Below are positions 26,441 to 39,836 of a stretch of DNA of 64,000 bases, piece after piece (the first letter of the stretch is position 1; every line of letters starts with the position of its first letter). Both the position numbers and the translations under genes were made by a program. The stretch comes from Jacaranda mimosifolia (taxonomy: Eukaryota; Streptophyta; Magnoliopsida; Lamiales; Bignoniaceae). The notes under the pieces were generated by a model. It ran no database searches, had not been told where the DNA came from, and was given only the letters and a program-made list of their open reading frames with translations. Location of the stretch: the NCBI GenBank assembly GCA_018894105.1, contig CM032124.1, positions 6,495,501 to 6,559,500 of the forward strand. Reading direction: 5' to 3'.

Positions 26441-26903
26441 AAATAAAATAAAAAAAAGACTCCCATTGTCTTGTTAGACTAACTACCCCATCCCCCACCT
26501 ACATTCTCTCTCTTTCTTTCTTCCTTTTTTGTTTTTTTTTTTTTATAAGAAAAATAAGAGAGAAGCAACCAACATAACAATTTTCTTAGCCGTAATTGTA
26601 GGAGTCTCCCTCTATTATTCTCAAACTACTAAGACAGTAGAAGATTGGCTTTATACTCTCGAACTTACTGTCTCATTCTTTTTTATTTTTTTTAATGATA
26701 TATTCCAATTAAAACAAAGAATCATACCCTCAAATTATTTTTTATACGCCCATAGATGTGTTGGATAGAGTTCGAGCCCAAAAGCCTCTTTCTCCATTTG
26801 TGCAGCTAGCCCATTTGTATACTGGCCCAAATTTAAACTTTACCAAAATAGCAAATTAGAATCAATTTCAATGTTGAAAGGTTGAGGAAAATGTCAAACC
26901 AAG

Positions 26904-27809
26904 TAGGGTTGTCAATTGATTATATTCGGATCGAATTATACTATATTCATGTTTGAATTCAACAATAATATGTCATATTCAAATCGATTCAAGATTTATC
27001 GGATCTGTAGTTAGTATAATCATATCCAGATTCAAATAAAAGTCAGATATCCGTCGGATATCCAAAAAAATTCAAATTTGAATATTTCAAAAATTATCAT
27101 AAATTTATTATTTTTCTAAAAATTTAGTAGAATCCAAATTCAAAACAATCATCTTTAAAAAAAATACACAACAAGTTAATGAATAAACTTTCAAATCTAT
27201 TGATCACTTAAATGCAACAATAGAATTTAACTTAATCATATTCATTCACCAAATCATTACATTTTAGGTTTTGTTACTGATAGTAGTACTTATTTGGCAT
27301 TATAAATACATAGTTATACTTAATTATTCAATAAACTAACTATAAACTCAAAGTTCTATAAAAAGGAAATTTATTTTGATCAAATCAACATTTGTATTGC
27401 ATTCTTACCATATTATTGCATTTGGCTCCTACTTGTTTTTCTTCCCGCATCAATTTTTGTTATAAAAATAGAGAAACAAGTGATGTAATTATGATATAAA
27501 TAAGTTCAAAATCTAACAATTTATATAAAAAGCATTTAATTTGATATATTGCATAGGAGTTCATTACTTCATTTATCCAAATATCCACATTGGCATTATT
27601 ATAAAATTCTGTGTATACATATGTATAATACTAAATATACTCCGATTCGGATTATTAATGGGTCAAATCGAACCATATCCATATTCGCTCCATTTATTTC
27701 GAATTAAGAACTTTTTCAATCGAATCGTATCCGTCGAATCTTTTATCGGTTAAAGATCCTAAATAATTGAATCGAATTTGAATTAAAATCCGCTCCATTG
27801 ACAGCCCTA
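26904..27809. mobile_element. Non-autonomous hAT-type element
   Basis: A 906-bp element starting TAGGGTTGTCAATTG and ending in the complement of TAGGGCTGTCAATGG. Perfect 8-bp duplications AAACCAAG lie at 26896-26903 and 27810-27817, the hAT signature. Subterminal sequence is rich in GGAT/ATCC and TCGAAT words in opposite orientations. There is no transposase coding capacity, so it needs a transposase from elsewhere. Confidence 0.87.
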
Positions 27810-30024
27810 AAACCAAGCATGCGGAAAGGGGGGAAAAGAAACAAAAAAGAAAAGGAAAGAAATGAAAACTTAAAAAAACTACCTTTTTGCTTACTTAATT
27901 AAGAATGCATAAATCTTGTCATTAGTGCCGAAAGACGGAAAAAATTAAAATAAAAAAGATAAAAAGTTACCTACATTATTATTTATTTTATTTTTTACCT
28001 TGAAAGAAGGGAAGGACATTCCAAGAAACAAGAGAAAATTATTGGATATGTTACTCAGCTAGGTTGGTTGCAAGTGAAAGCAAAAGCACAATTAATTAAT
28101 AATCTCTCCAAAAAATTTTAATTATTGCATGTTAGGGTTTTCATTGAAAAGCACAAAGAACACCTAAGTACCCCTTAAAAGGTGGGGAGGGGATGACACA
28201 ACCCACAAAAGAGATGCCAAACAATCAAGAAAAGAATAGCTTTCATTTGTTATTACACTCGTAGTTAATAATACATTAATCAATAATACATTGAGTAATT
28301 AGTTGATTAATGGGTCAATCGACAATATCCATCGTCCACTTGTACACTCATTAATCACTAATCTACTTGATTATGAAGATTAGCATTGCTTTGAAAAAGT
28401 TGGATTTATCATATTATATGAAAAACTTGTTGACCATGCAATTGATGGAAGTGTGACCTAAAAAGTGATTATCACTTTGCTTCAATGTGGCCACTACTCC
28501 TTAATCAATTATATCTCTTGTAATTATTGGAAGAAATTATTCTAAAGGCGTTCAAGGATTAAGTTTGTGAGGTGCACGAGGGGGAATTTTAAGCAATTTT
28601 TGAATAGTAATTATTAATAATGTAGATTTTATCTATATCCCTGATATTTGGTTCGTGGATTCTAGTATTTAAATTTAAAATAATAAATTAATTTTGTATA
28701 AATATTTTGGATATTGCTATCAAAATAATTCTTCTAGTTATATTTTCGGTAAGATCACTTGTTTCATATAATTTACATTTGTCTATATTTAACAATATCT
28801 ATATAGTATGTTGGGATCTTTTCGTCAAACTAATATGTATTTTAATAGGTCTTTAATATAATTAACTTGTCCAGCAATATATGATACTCATAGTCGCGAT
28901 GTGCAATTTGTATAATTACTCATCGACCTACTTCAATTTGTCTAAATGTGATTCGAGCAGGTTCAAGCGCCTAAATAGTACATTTATCAAAGCAAATATA
29001 ATTATCTCAATAATATATTATAGATATTGAGCTTTACGTTATCTTTGATTGAGTGATTAATTAATTCAATGGCATTGCTTGCATATTTGTATGTGGGATG
29101 TCTAAAAATCAAACTCTTAATGTGGGTGCATGTGTAAAAAATAAAAATAACTTCACATTATCTTTGTTAATCAAGCTATACAACAAAATAAAGAATAAAA
29201 TTTGAAATTGAACCTCACAATTTGATAGTAGGAGAGCTTCAAATTGACAAACTCTAGGACAAAATATAGAATGATATGGAAGCGCCCATTCTTTCAAAAA
29301 GAGGAGGATAGGAAGTATTTGAAATAGGGGAAAGAAATACCATTAAGAAGCGTTTCCATCACTCTACCACCCAGTCAATTCTGTTCCATGTTGGAGTACA
29401 TTTAGGGCAGAGGGAATTTTCGGTAGAGCAGTGAAATGTCTTCACAAATAAAAATCATAATTATTGGTTGTTATATTCATCACTTAAACCAACAATTAAA
29501 CAAAGGATATCTTTGATTGGGATTAGAGAACTCTTCCACTAGCAAGCTATATATAATGTAGTAAAAAATCTTATCTAACACAAACACAAAGTGTGGATCA
29601 TCTATCCCACAAGGCTTTCTTAAAAATGTTTTAGTGGCATAATGGTCTCTCAGGCACAGGAAGTGCCCCTTTTCAAAATGTCTCTACACAAAGGCACATC
29701 AATGGTAGCATTTTTTTAATCTTGATGGAATATTTATTAAACCAAACCCAAACAAGTTGTGAATCTAAAACCCAAATGAAAAAAAGGGAGGGGGGGGGGG
29801 TTCTGCTTTGGAATTTAAATTTTATTGAAAGAGAAAATATCAAATATTTGATTTTTTTTTTTAAATATTATATAGATGATTCAACACGCAAGAATCATGG
29901 TTGAGAATTGTTAGATTTTTTTTTTATTCTCCAAAAAGGAATTTAATAAAATTAATTTAAATTCGAACTCAAATTCCCAATTAAATATTGACATAAAGTT
30001 TTTGTAAGAGTTAAATATATAAAA

Positions 30025-30367
30025 GGGCCCGTTTGGTTTTATTTTCATTTCCATTTTCCATTTTCATCATTTCTAAAATTTGAAAAGTTAATTAGTGAAA
30101 ATTAGTTGAAAATGAATTTGTAGTTGGATATATTGTTGGAAAAGTAATTATTATATTGGTTTTAATAGATTGTAGGTGGAGAGAGATAGAAATAATAGAA
30201 TTAAGAGATAATACATATAAGTTATTGGGAGAAGATATATAGGTTATTGGAGAATGTGTTATGAAAATGAAAATTATGTTGGGTGAATTGTGTAAAAAGT
30301 GATGTATTTCGTTTTTAAAATAGTAGAAAAATATGAAAACGGAGTGTGGAAATGAAACCAAACGGAC
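30025..30367. mobile_element. MITE with GTTTGG ends
   Basis: Inverted ends: left GGGCCCGTTTGGTTTTATTTTC, right in complement GTCCGTTTGGTTTCATTTCC. The interior is AT-rich and the minus-strand frame 30092-30397 crossing it is low complexity. No clear target duplication was found, so the outer limits are approximate and the class (Tourist-like or hAT) is open. Confidence 0.6.
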
Positions 30368-33300
30368 AAATACTTTTGTATTTTCATCCTTACACATAAT
30401 GCTAGAGAATGGACAATGCCATATTATTGTTTTAAGTGGGAATTTAATTTTTGTGAAAAAAATATTTCTATTTTATGAAATGCAATAATGTATACTATGT
30501 CTAGATAAAAAAACAAATAAAAGCAATCAATCTAGGAAGAAAAATTGGAGTATTTTATTACACTGAGACTCCTCTCAAATACTTTGGAGTAGAACATACA
30601 AGGTTGTCTTGTGAAAAGCACTAAAATCAATCATCAACTCAAAATTAACTTGACAATTGAATTTTATGTAATTGTTTTTCGATCTAAAGTTGGAATTTGA
30701 ATTCTAATGAATTTTAAGTGTAGATTAATTTGTATGTATAAATATAAAAAGAAAAAAATTTAAGACAAACACACTTTTTTTTATTATCACAAGCCAACGA
30801 TGAATTTTAAAATAGTCATATAACTATAGTAAAACTTTCGATTTTTTCAACATAATATAATACTTAATATCATTAAATAATAAAATTATTTGCACAAGAC
30901 ATAGTAACATACGTTACATCGTAAAAATATCTTCTTTATTTCTTTACCCAGAAACCATCCCCCAAAAAAGAAAGAAAAAACATGTAAGCTAAGAAAATGT
31001 ACATGAAATAAGAACTTTTGTTACAAAATTAACCATAATAGCCCAGCAATCATATTCTAGAGAAAACAAGAGGAGACCAATAGGATATGTGCCATTTAGG
31101 GGAAATCATAAAGTTTAGGAAGTTTATGCGAAAGCATAGAAGAGTACCTACCAATTTAGTCAAGACAAAGGATGTAATAAATGCGAAAACAATAACCGAA
31201 TTTAAGAAAAAAAGGCATAACCCAAACAAAACAAAGACAACGGTCCAATATTTGAACACATGATATGCCTGCATGTCTAACCCTCTTGCATGCATACTTC
31301 CACAACACCTATACAACTACAAAACAATTTCAGACAACTTAGGCATCATTAGATTGGATGAAAAATGTGATTTCCAATGGCCTATCTTTGTGCATCTTGT
31401 CTAATGGTGCCCATTTGTTATGCCCTCAATCAATACAATCCTTAATCCTTTCTTTTTTCATTTTTTCTTTAAAAATATAATATTTTCGAAAATAATTTAA
31501 GTATGTATCATATTATAATGCATATTAAATCGTGACAAAAATATTCCGACTAGTAATTCTTATGAAAATGACCATCGGCATTGAGACGAGGAAGAAGATG
31601 GTATTACGGAAGTGGCAACAATGATGGAGAAGAATGATATTTGAGAAATGTTATGCTTTATGGCTACGATAAATCGAAAAATGTTGTCATAATTTGGGGC
31701 TTTTCTATATTTAGTATCATGTGCTTGTTAATCTCTTAATTACTATTGATAAAAATATTATTTTAAAATAAATAATATTTCAAGTTCAGCGTACATATGC
31801 TGAGATGCTTATATCTCATCTAAACGGACATACTAGAAACACGCTTATTTCATAATTATTGTTCTTGAAACGGGATTAGCATTCATCATGTATTCGATCA
31901 TCGATGGATTAACCTAGTTTATAATATTAAGGTTGTCTCATTCTTTTCATCCCCTCTCATGTGCAAATCCCCTTAGCCTCGTGATTAGATTCCTAATTCG
32001 ACATCCTTGTAAGATAATTCAAGTAAAAACAATGTCTAGTTGCATGCCAAAAAGTCACGAGGACAGCAACATGTGGATGCTGTCACGCGACATCACGTGA
32101 TTCCAAGATTTATTTTACTTAACCAAAATTTATTAAGAAAAAAATTTGAAAAACATAGGTGACAAATAATATTATACCATGTACTTTGTTTTATTTTTTG
32201 TAGTGCTACCAATAAGTCAAAATGGGCATTGGAATAAAAATATTTAAAAATTATGGGTGGTCTGATTTTCCACTACAAATCTGGTATCAGAAATTTGAAT
32301 TTTTAATTTATTTGGAAAGTATTAATGGCTTCAACCAGTTAAATTGTGACGTATTTATTTTATAAAACTGACACTGGGATTGGAATTAATTTTACTAGTG
32401 TGGATTTTAGTATCTCTAATGGTGTCATAGATCTAGATTTGGAGCTTAATTTACTGAGATTATCCAGGACTATATTTATTTATTTACTTTTGCAGTCTTG
32501 TTTTAGATCTAGATCTAAACTTATTTTGTAATTTCTGCTCTGGCATGTATAAATAGATACCCAAAGAATTAATGCAGAATTAAGTGATCATATTTAAGTC
32601 ATTGTTATTAAAATAAATCGATGAATTACCGAATTAAATCATAAAATATTAGAAAATTTTCAAAATTTTACGACTAAAGTAATTAAATGGTTGGACATGA
32701 ATTTGAAAGAAATTTATCCGATTCTAGAGTTAACTTAAATAGTACATTTACCAATAGTAGAGCTGCACAATCAAGTGTAATATATATATATATATATGCA
32801 CACGTGTAATATCATTTTACAATTTATTATTTCGATCGTAATTTCATCTCATAGAAATAGTACTTTCTATTTGAATCAGTTATAGTCGGTAAGGGATTTT
32901 ATCACCATCATGATTTTTAATCATGTGCTCCAATTTTTTGAACTAAAAATCCAGTTCGTCTCCATTAAATCCATTTCGAAGAGATACATTTTTACTCCCC
33001 AGTCATTCCGAATTATGAGAAAAAACAGCATTTTATAAAAACAAAGAGTTCCGAATTATACGTATGTGTTATTTCATTTAGCATTTTAATAATATATGTT
33101 TTCGGAAGGGACAAGCCAACTTTAGATGAAAACGATGGGACTACAAAGAAAAACCCAAGAACTAAACCATTCTACCATGAATAAATCCCAGAGAAAATCA
33201 GAGTTCAAAAGGTTTACAGCACATAAAGGTCACATTTATAAAGTCACAAAAGTGCCATACTTGGGTAGATAAATGAAAATCCGAAGTACAGAGTCACCAG

Positions 33301-33665
33301 CCACTTGAATCATCCCCATTACAACCTTTCTCCTTCCATTTAATCCTTAATAAACAACACAAATGGCCATCCATCCCCCAACATACATAAGCAAATCCCC
33401 AGAAAACAGCCATCTAAAATTCCATCTCTCTCTGTCTCTCTCTGTATATACATACATATATATATAATGGCCTAGCTGTTTCTTGGATCCTGAGATTCTG
33501 GCTCATTTGAATTACTATTTTATAGAACCCTCTTATTTAAAAATCCATTAGCCCACAAGACATGATTTGGTTTTCCTTCCAATATTGCCTCTCCCAAGGC
33601 TCACCCTCAAAAATCCCTTCTTTCTTTGCCTGACATTGGAGTTTGTATCATAGTGTATTTTTGTA

Positions 33666-36600
33666 ATGCCTGTTTATCAATGGCACTTCCTTCTTTTTTT
33701 CTTCTTCTTTTCTTCTCTATTACCCTTCTATCTTTCCCTCAATCCACAGGGAGAAGCACTTCTCTCCTGGAAGAACAGCCTGAATGGATCGCTTGAGGCA
33801 TTGAGCAATTGGGATCCCACCGACGAAACTCCATGCCGATGGTTTGGAGTCTTTTGCAACTTCAAGAATGAAGTCGTGGAGATGAATTTGAGATACATGG
33901 ATTTACTTGGAAAAGTTCCTAACAACTTCAGTTCATTAGAATCCCTTAACAAGCTCGTCTTGTCCGGGACCAATCTCACCGGCTCGATACCTCAAGAGAT
34001 TGGCAATCTTCGAGATCTGAAGGTCTTGGATTTGAGTGATAATGCACTTACTGGTGAAATCCCAAGTTCCATTTGTCAGTTGGCCAAGCTGGAGCAGCTT
34101 TTTCTGAATACAAACAGGTTGGAAGGCGAAATCCCAGCTGGAATCGGGAACCTGACGAGCTTGGTGGAGCTGACAATCTTTGATAATCAACTTAGTGGTG
34201 GAATTCCAGGCAGCATAGGCAATCTGAAGAGGCTCCAGGTGATTAGAGGTGGTGGAAACAAGAATCTTGAAGGCCCTCTTCCTCAAGAAATCGGAAATTG
34301 CACCGGTTTGGTCTTGATGGGCCTGGCGGAGACTAGCATTTCTGGATTTCTGCCATCTTCCCTTGGCCTGTTGAAAAATCTCCAGACACTGGCTATTTAT
34401 ACTACTCTTCTCTCTGGCCAAATTCCACCGGAACTTGGAGATTGCACTGCCCTGAGGAACATTTACCTATACGAGAACTCCCTGACGGGCTCAATTCCGG
34501 CCCGGCTGGGGAACCTTCAGAATCTCCAGAGCCTCCTCCTCTGGCAAAACAATTTGGTGGGCACCATTCCCGCTGAGCTTGGAAACTGCCGGGAATTACT
34601 CATCATTGATGCTTCCATGAATTCTTTAACCGGCAGCATTCCTCAATCTTTCGGGAACCTGAGGATGCTTCAAGAGCTGCAGTTGAGTGTGAACCAGATT
34701 TCAGGCAAGATTCCAGCAGAACTGGGGAATTGCACGGCTTTAACTCATATTGAGCTTGATAACAATCAAATCACTGGCGATATTCCTTCAGAATTGGGGA
34801 ACCTCCCAAATTTAACTCTTTTATTCCTGTGGCAAAATCGCCTAGAGGGGAATATCCCGCCATCTTTGTCCTCTTGTCATAACCTGGAGGCTGTTGATCT
34901 GTCACAGAATGGATTGACAGGTCCAATTCCAGGTGGTATATTCAACTTACAGAATCTGAACAAGCTTTTACTGCTCTCCAATAATCTTTCTGGTACTATT
35001 CCCCCTGAAATTGGTAACTGTTCTTCATTAATCCGATTCCGGGCTAGCTATAACAAGCTCACAGGGAATTTACCGCCGGATATTGGCAGATTGAAGAATC
35101 TGAATTTCTTGGATCTTGGATCAAACCGGCTATCCGGGAGCATACCGGCTGAGATTTCTGGTTGCCGGAACCTCACTTTTCTGGACCTCCATTCCAATTC
35201 GATATCTGGGAACTTGCCGGGGAATTTGAATCAGCTTGTTACTGTCCAATTTCTTGATGTTTCTGATAATCTCATAGAGGGTACATTGAATTCAAGCCTT
35301 GGATCATTGAGTTCACTCACGAAACTAATTCTTGGAAAGAACAAATTTTCTGGTTCAATTCCGAGTCAACTCGGTTCTTGCTCCAGGCTTCAGTTACTTG
35401 ATTTAAGCAGCAATGAGCTTGAGGGCACGATTCCAGCGAGTTTGGGGAATATTCCGGGATTAGAAATTGCCCTGAATTTGAGCTGGAATAAACTTTCCGG
35501 TGGGATCCCGAAGGAGTTCACGGCCTTGGACAGGCTGGGAGTTTTGGACATATCTTACAACCAACTCTCTGGGGACCTTAATTATCTAGCGGATCTCCAA
35601 AACCTCGTGGTCCTCAATGTCTCCCACAACAACTTCACAGGGCACGTGCCAGACACGCCATTCTTCGCCAAGCTGCCACTCAGTGTCCTATCTGGCAACC
35701 CTGACCTCTGCTTTTCAGGGAACGAGTGCATGGCCGAAAAGGGCGGTGCCACCAGGCGGGGGAAGGTGGCGAGGGTGGCAATGGTGGTGTTGCTTTGTAT
35801 GGCATGCGTTCTGCTCTTGACAGCTCTCTATATTATCCTGGGGGGAAGAATCCAGGGCCGCAGGGCCCGGGATTGTGATTTGGACAATGAGAAAGATGTC
35901 GAATTAGGGGGCCCGTGGGAGGTCACGGTGTACCAAAAGCTCGACTTGTCTATTGTCGACGTGGCCAAGTGTTTGACAGATGTAAATGTGATTGGACATG
36001 GCCGATCAGGCATGGTGTATCGGGCAATAATCCCGTCAGGATCAACAATAGCTGTCAAGAGATTTCGGGCTTCAGACAAGCACTCAGCATCCACATTTTC
36101 ATCGGAGATAACAACATTAGCCCGCATCCGACACCGAAACATTGTTAGGCTACTTGGTTGGGCTGCCAATAGGAAGACAAAGTTGTTGTTCTATGACTAC
36201 TTGCCTAATGGTACATTAGGCGCATTCTTACACGAGGGACAGGGCGAGAGAGTCAACTGGGAGATCCGATTCAAGATAGCGTTGGGAGTAGCCGAGGGCT
36301 TGGCTTACTTGCACCACGACTGCGTGCCGGCCATCCTCCACCGCGACGTGAAGACACATAACATACTCTTGGGGGATAGATATGAGCCATGTTTGGCTGA
36401 TTTTGGGCTTGCAAGGTTTCTTGAGGATGAAACTGGTTCATTTTCGGCATACCCTCAGTTTGCTGGATCATATGGATACTTTGCTCCAGGTAAAATTTCT
36501 CAGTTATTGACTGTTTAACTAAAATGAGTTAGATTATGAATTACACCTCTGCTAAACTTTCTTCCCTTTTGGTCCTCTGCAGAATATGCTTCCATGCTAA

Positions 36601-37088
36601 AAATAACCGAAAAGAGTGACGTCTATAGCTATGGTGTCGTCTTGCTAGAAATCATAACAGGGAAGAAACCAGTTGACCCCTCATTCCCTGATGGACAACA
36701 CGTGATTCAATGGGCACGTGATCACCTGAAGAGCAAACATGACCCGGCTGATATCATAGATCAGAAACTCCAAGGCCATCCCGACACACAAGTGCAGGAA
36801 ATGCTCCAAGCCCTCGGCATAGCTCTCCTCTGCACCAGCAACCGGCCAGAGGATCGTCCAACAATGAAAGATGTGGTGGCCTTATTGAAGGAAATTAGGC
36901 ATGATCAGATAGCAGCAGGAGGAGGGGATCAGGCTCACAAGTTGACTAGTAAACCGTCAAGGATTTCTGAAGTTTCATCGTATTCTTCATCATCGGTCAC
37001 CCCAGCTCAGTTGTTGCTTCGCCAAGGGTCATCTGATTGCTCCCTTGCTTACTCCTCTTCTTCCACGAGCTACAACACAAGACCTTGA
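33666..37088 (+). CDS. LRR receptor-like kinase, RGI/RGFR (subfamily XI) type
   Basis: Plasma-membrane receptor kinase expected to bind a small secreted peptide; Arabidopsis relatives (RGI/RGFR) perceive root meristem growth factor peptides. Two exons, 33666-36489 and 36583-37088, give 1109 residues. Order: hydrophobic signal peptide (first ~25), LRR N-terminal cap with the Cys pair in ETPCRWFGVFC, over 20 LRRs of LxxLxLxxNxLxGxIP type (~75-670), transmembrane segment VAMVVLLCMACVLLLTALYI (~702-725), then kinase: Gly loop GHGRSGMVYRA (~775), IAVK lysine, LHRDVKTHN catalytic loop (~890), DFG (~912), and APE split by the intron (GCTCCAG|GTAAAA). HRD with arginine makes it an RD kinase, whereas the RGI3 type as I recall it has HGD, so exact orthology is open. 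The single intron at the APE position is a clade trait. The C-terminus is Ser-rich (about 30 residues). Confidence 0.93.
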
Positions 37089-37439
37089 TCAATATATCCT
37101 TAGTTTTTCAGAAGTAGGAAAGCAAATAGTTGGCATTGTAAAGAGTTATTAGTTTGGTCAGAAGTACTGATAAGAGATTGATAGAGGTGTTTGGCAACCT
37201 AACTAACTTAACTGATTTAGCTGCAATTGATCAATATCAAACTTCCATTCTTTTCTAAGTAAAATATGTTACTAAATGTTATCTAATCTTTTTTACTCTT
37301 GTGAATGAGTTGATTCAGTTGAGTTAAATGTAATGATTCTTAAAACCAAGAATCATTAATCATGGATAAGACTTGGCTCATTTGTGCGTATGTAGAATGT
37401 GAGAGGGCTAACTCACTCTTTTAGGTTGCTTTGTGGAGA

Positions 37440-37560
37440 AAGTCCTTTTCCAGGATTTCAAGGACAAGCATACACGGCTTGGTCGTATCTATTTTGTGAA
37501 TTATATGTTCGCGGATGATGTATCTCTCTTCTTAATTAAGACTGGAAAGAACTTAATGGT
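37440..37560 (+). pseudogene. Possible LINE reverse-transcriptase remnant
   Basis: One frame reads ..HTRLGRIYFVNYMFADDVSLFL.., in which MFADDVSLF resembles the F/YADD catalytic box of plant LINE reverse transcriptases. The frame closes shortly after, and only this short block is recognisable. It could be chance; a six-frame protein search would decide. Confidence 0.35.
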
Positions 37561-39384
37561 GTGACATAGTTTAAAGTGTTGTTGAGATTTGACTCACTTA
37601 CTTGAAAAATGAATTTTATTTTGTAGAATTAGATTTTTTTTTTTGTTTTTTTTGCATTAAGTTTTTAATTTGCAGGATGCTTGTTTTGAGTTACGAGAGA
37701 GACTATTTTGGGGTAACTTTAAGTGGCTGTAAAAGCTCTTCATATTAAGTTTAATATTGACAAGAATTATATTGTACTTTGACTGAGCCCGGGCCTGTGA
37801 CCATAGGCGGGACGATGTTAAGCAACCTTGGTTGCACCAATCCCAACCCTAAATCGGGGGTGTGTTCGAAGCTTCGGGGGTACTCTAATCAGATTGGAAA
37901 CGATCTCCCTAAAATAAAAGAGAATTATGTTGTACCTATAAATTTCTTAATAAAAACATATGCAAACGTGGGTGGATATTGTCAAACCAAGTAATTTGTA
38001 TGTCCTTATTTTATATTTTGTTGAGTATTATTTTTCGATTATATTTGTTAGTATAATTGGTGAATTTTTTTATGAGTTAAATTTCAAACTTTAACTGTTT
38101 TGATCTTATGCACAATATAAATAATACAATTAATTTATTTTCTCGTAATGAAATTCTCACAAAAATCTCGAGTAGATGTACGATGATCTAAAGAAAAAAT
38201 CGTCATATCACGTTGTGACACTAAGATCAACAATTAACATTGAAGAAATTTAAATTTTTGAATATTTGTACACTGCATGTAATATGGAAATCATGTAAAA
38301 TCTATCCATCATAACAATTTCCACACCCATTTAGATCATTTATTTTAATTTATATTTTATTTTCTATTTTATATTTCACGAATATATGATATATATTAAA
38401 TATTTTTTTATAAAAATATTTAATTAAAAAAATTAAATACACTTAATATGTATACATCAAATTAAAATAAGAAATAAAATAAAATAAAAATAGTAATATC
38501 AAGATCCAAACATCCCCTATAGCCCCTACCCCCAACAGCCAAGTTTTTTCTTGCCATAAATGTCCAAAGCATGAGAAGAAGCTTCTTCCACTTAAAGACC
38601 CCCACCATGTGATAGAGATGCAAACAAAAAAATTTACAGTGGCCCCTTCATTGAGTAATAAATCTTATCCTATAGCATCATATATGTCCTAAATTTAGCC
38701 TTGATTTGTGCATTTCCAAAGCTTTGCTATATATAGGCAATTTGGGGAGATATTGACAAGTGATAAGCAATGTCAGCTACTTTAGAAGATAACTTTGAAC
38801 ATAAATATCCACAAGATTCAAGATGAATTTGGCTCCCTTTTGCATTTCTTTTATATTAGAATTTTTTTTTATTTACATACGCATACTAAAATTTTGTTAG
38901 CATTTGAATTTTGAATGTTAATTTATATGCATAAAGATGATACTATTAATTTAATTAATCTCTCAACAATAAAAATATATTGAATTTATATTTTATTTTC
39001 TTCACTGAAATTGATAAATTTTGAAAATTAGATATTCCCCAACTATGTAGGCTTGTTGTAGGACAAAATGCTTCTCACAAATTAAATAATGTCGAAATAT
39101 TTTATGCTCAGCATGTTTTATGTCTATCGAACTGATCTAACTCAATTTAATTCAAAGAATCGTTTGATTCTAATCTTTATTTTTATTGAAGTGGTTGTTA
39201 CCTCAACGGTATATTATTTGCTAATTAAGCGACATTCTTTTGTAAATACTTCATTATTAATATATATTCACGGCATACATTCTTTAGAGCTATTTATCTT
39301 CTTCCAATTTTTTCCTCTTTTACTATTATTTTTTTAGGAAAAAGAATTATAGCAAATTTTCAAACTCTTTTTGTAATCGTTAGA

Positions 39385-39836
39385 GCTTTGTTTGGCTGCC
39401 AACTTCCAATTTGTTTTCCAGCTTTCAAAATTTAAACAAACAAATACTACACATTCTCCAATTTTACTCCAAAAATACAAAATTTATCCCAAACTATCCT
39501 TACTATTCATACTCCCAAACCATTCCCCAAAATCCAATCATTGTCTCATTATTACAAATATATATATACATACTATCACTCGTTCAATCTATATATACAC
39601 ATATATAAATAATTTTAAAATATTCATTTCACCCACCAACTCAATAAAAAAGTTATTGATGCCACATTTTGTCTTCTCCCAAAATACAAACAAATAAATA
39701 ATTTTATCTCAATTAATTATCTACTTATCAACCAAAAAATAAACAAACAACCATCATATTCTCCAACATCACTTCCCAAAAACCATTTTGTCAAGAAATT
39801 TTGACAAAATACCCCAATTCACAACCAAACAAAGCC
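39385..39836. mobile_element. MITE with GCTTTGTTTGG ends
   Basis: The left end GAGCTTTGTTTGGCTGCC and the right end, in complement AGGCTTTGTTTGGTTGTG, form a short inverted repeat around ~450 bp of A- and C-rich sequence. The target duplication is not clear. Open frames inside (39392-39697) are low complexity. Confidence 0.6.

Larger units (their letters stand above)
25321..33660. other. Gene-poor region between SPC25 and the LRR receptor kinase
   Basis: About 8 kb of AT-rich DNA with three delimited or partly delimited MITEs (25821-26156, 26904-27809, ~30025-30367), (TA)n runs at 26416-26440 and 32779-32798, and many short spurious frames. The stretch 27810-30020 and the stretch 30370-33400 show nothing I can identify. 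The final ~250 bases before 33666, with CT-rich and TATA-like sequence (33425-33470), probably hold the kinase promoter and leader. Confidence 0.7.

Noticed and set aside
33728..36471. Several frames antisense or shifted to the LRR kinase (up to 161 codons)
   Set aside because: Shadows of the long, GC-richer kinase exon.
36490..36518. Kinase frame reading into the intron (PGKISQLLTV end)
   Set aside because: The donor at 36490 and acceptor at 36582 restore the conserved APEYASMLKITEKSDVYSYG segment, so the read-through end is intronic.
37779..37994. 71-codon frame in slightly GC-richer DNA
   Set aside because: No recognisable motif; more likely repeat-derived or chance.
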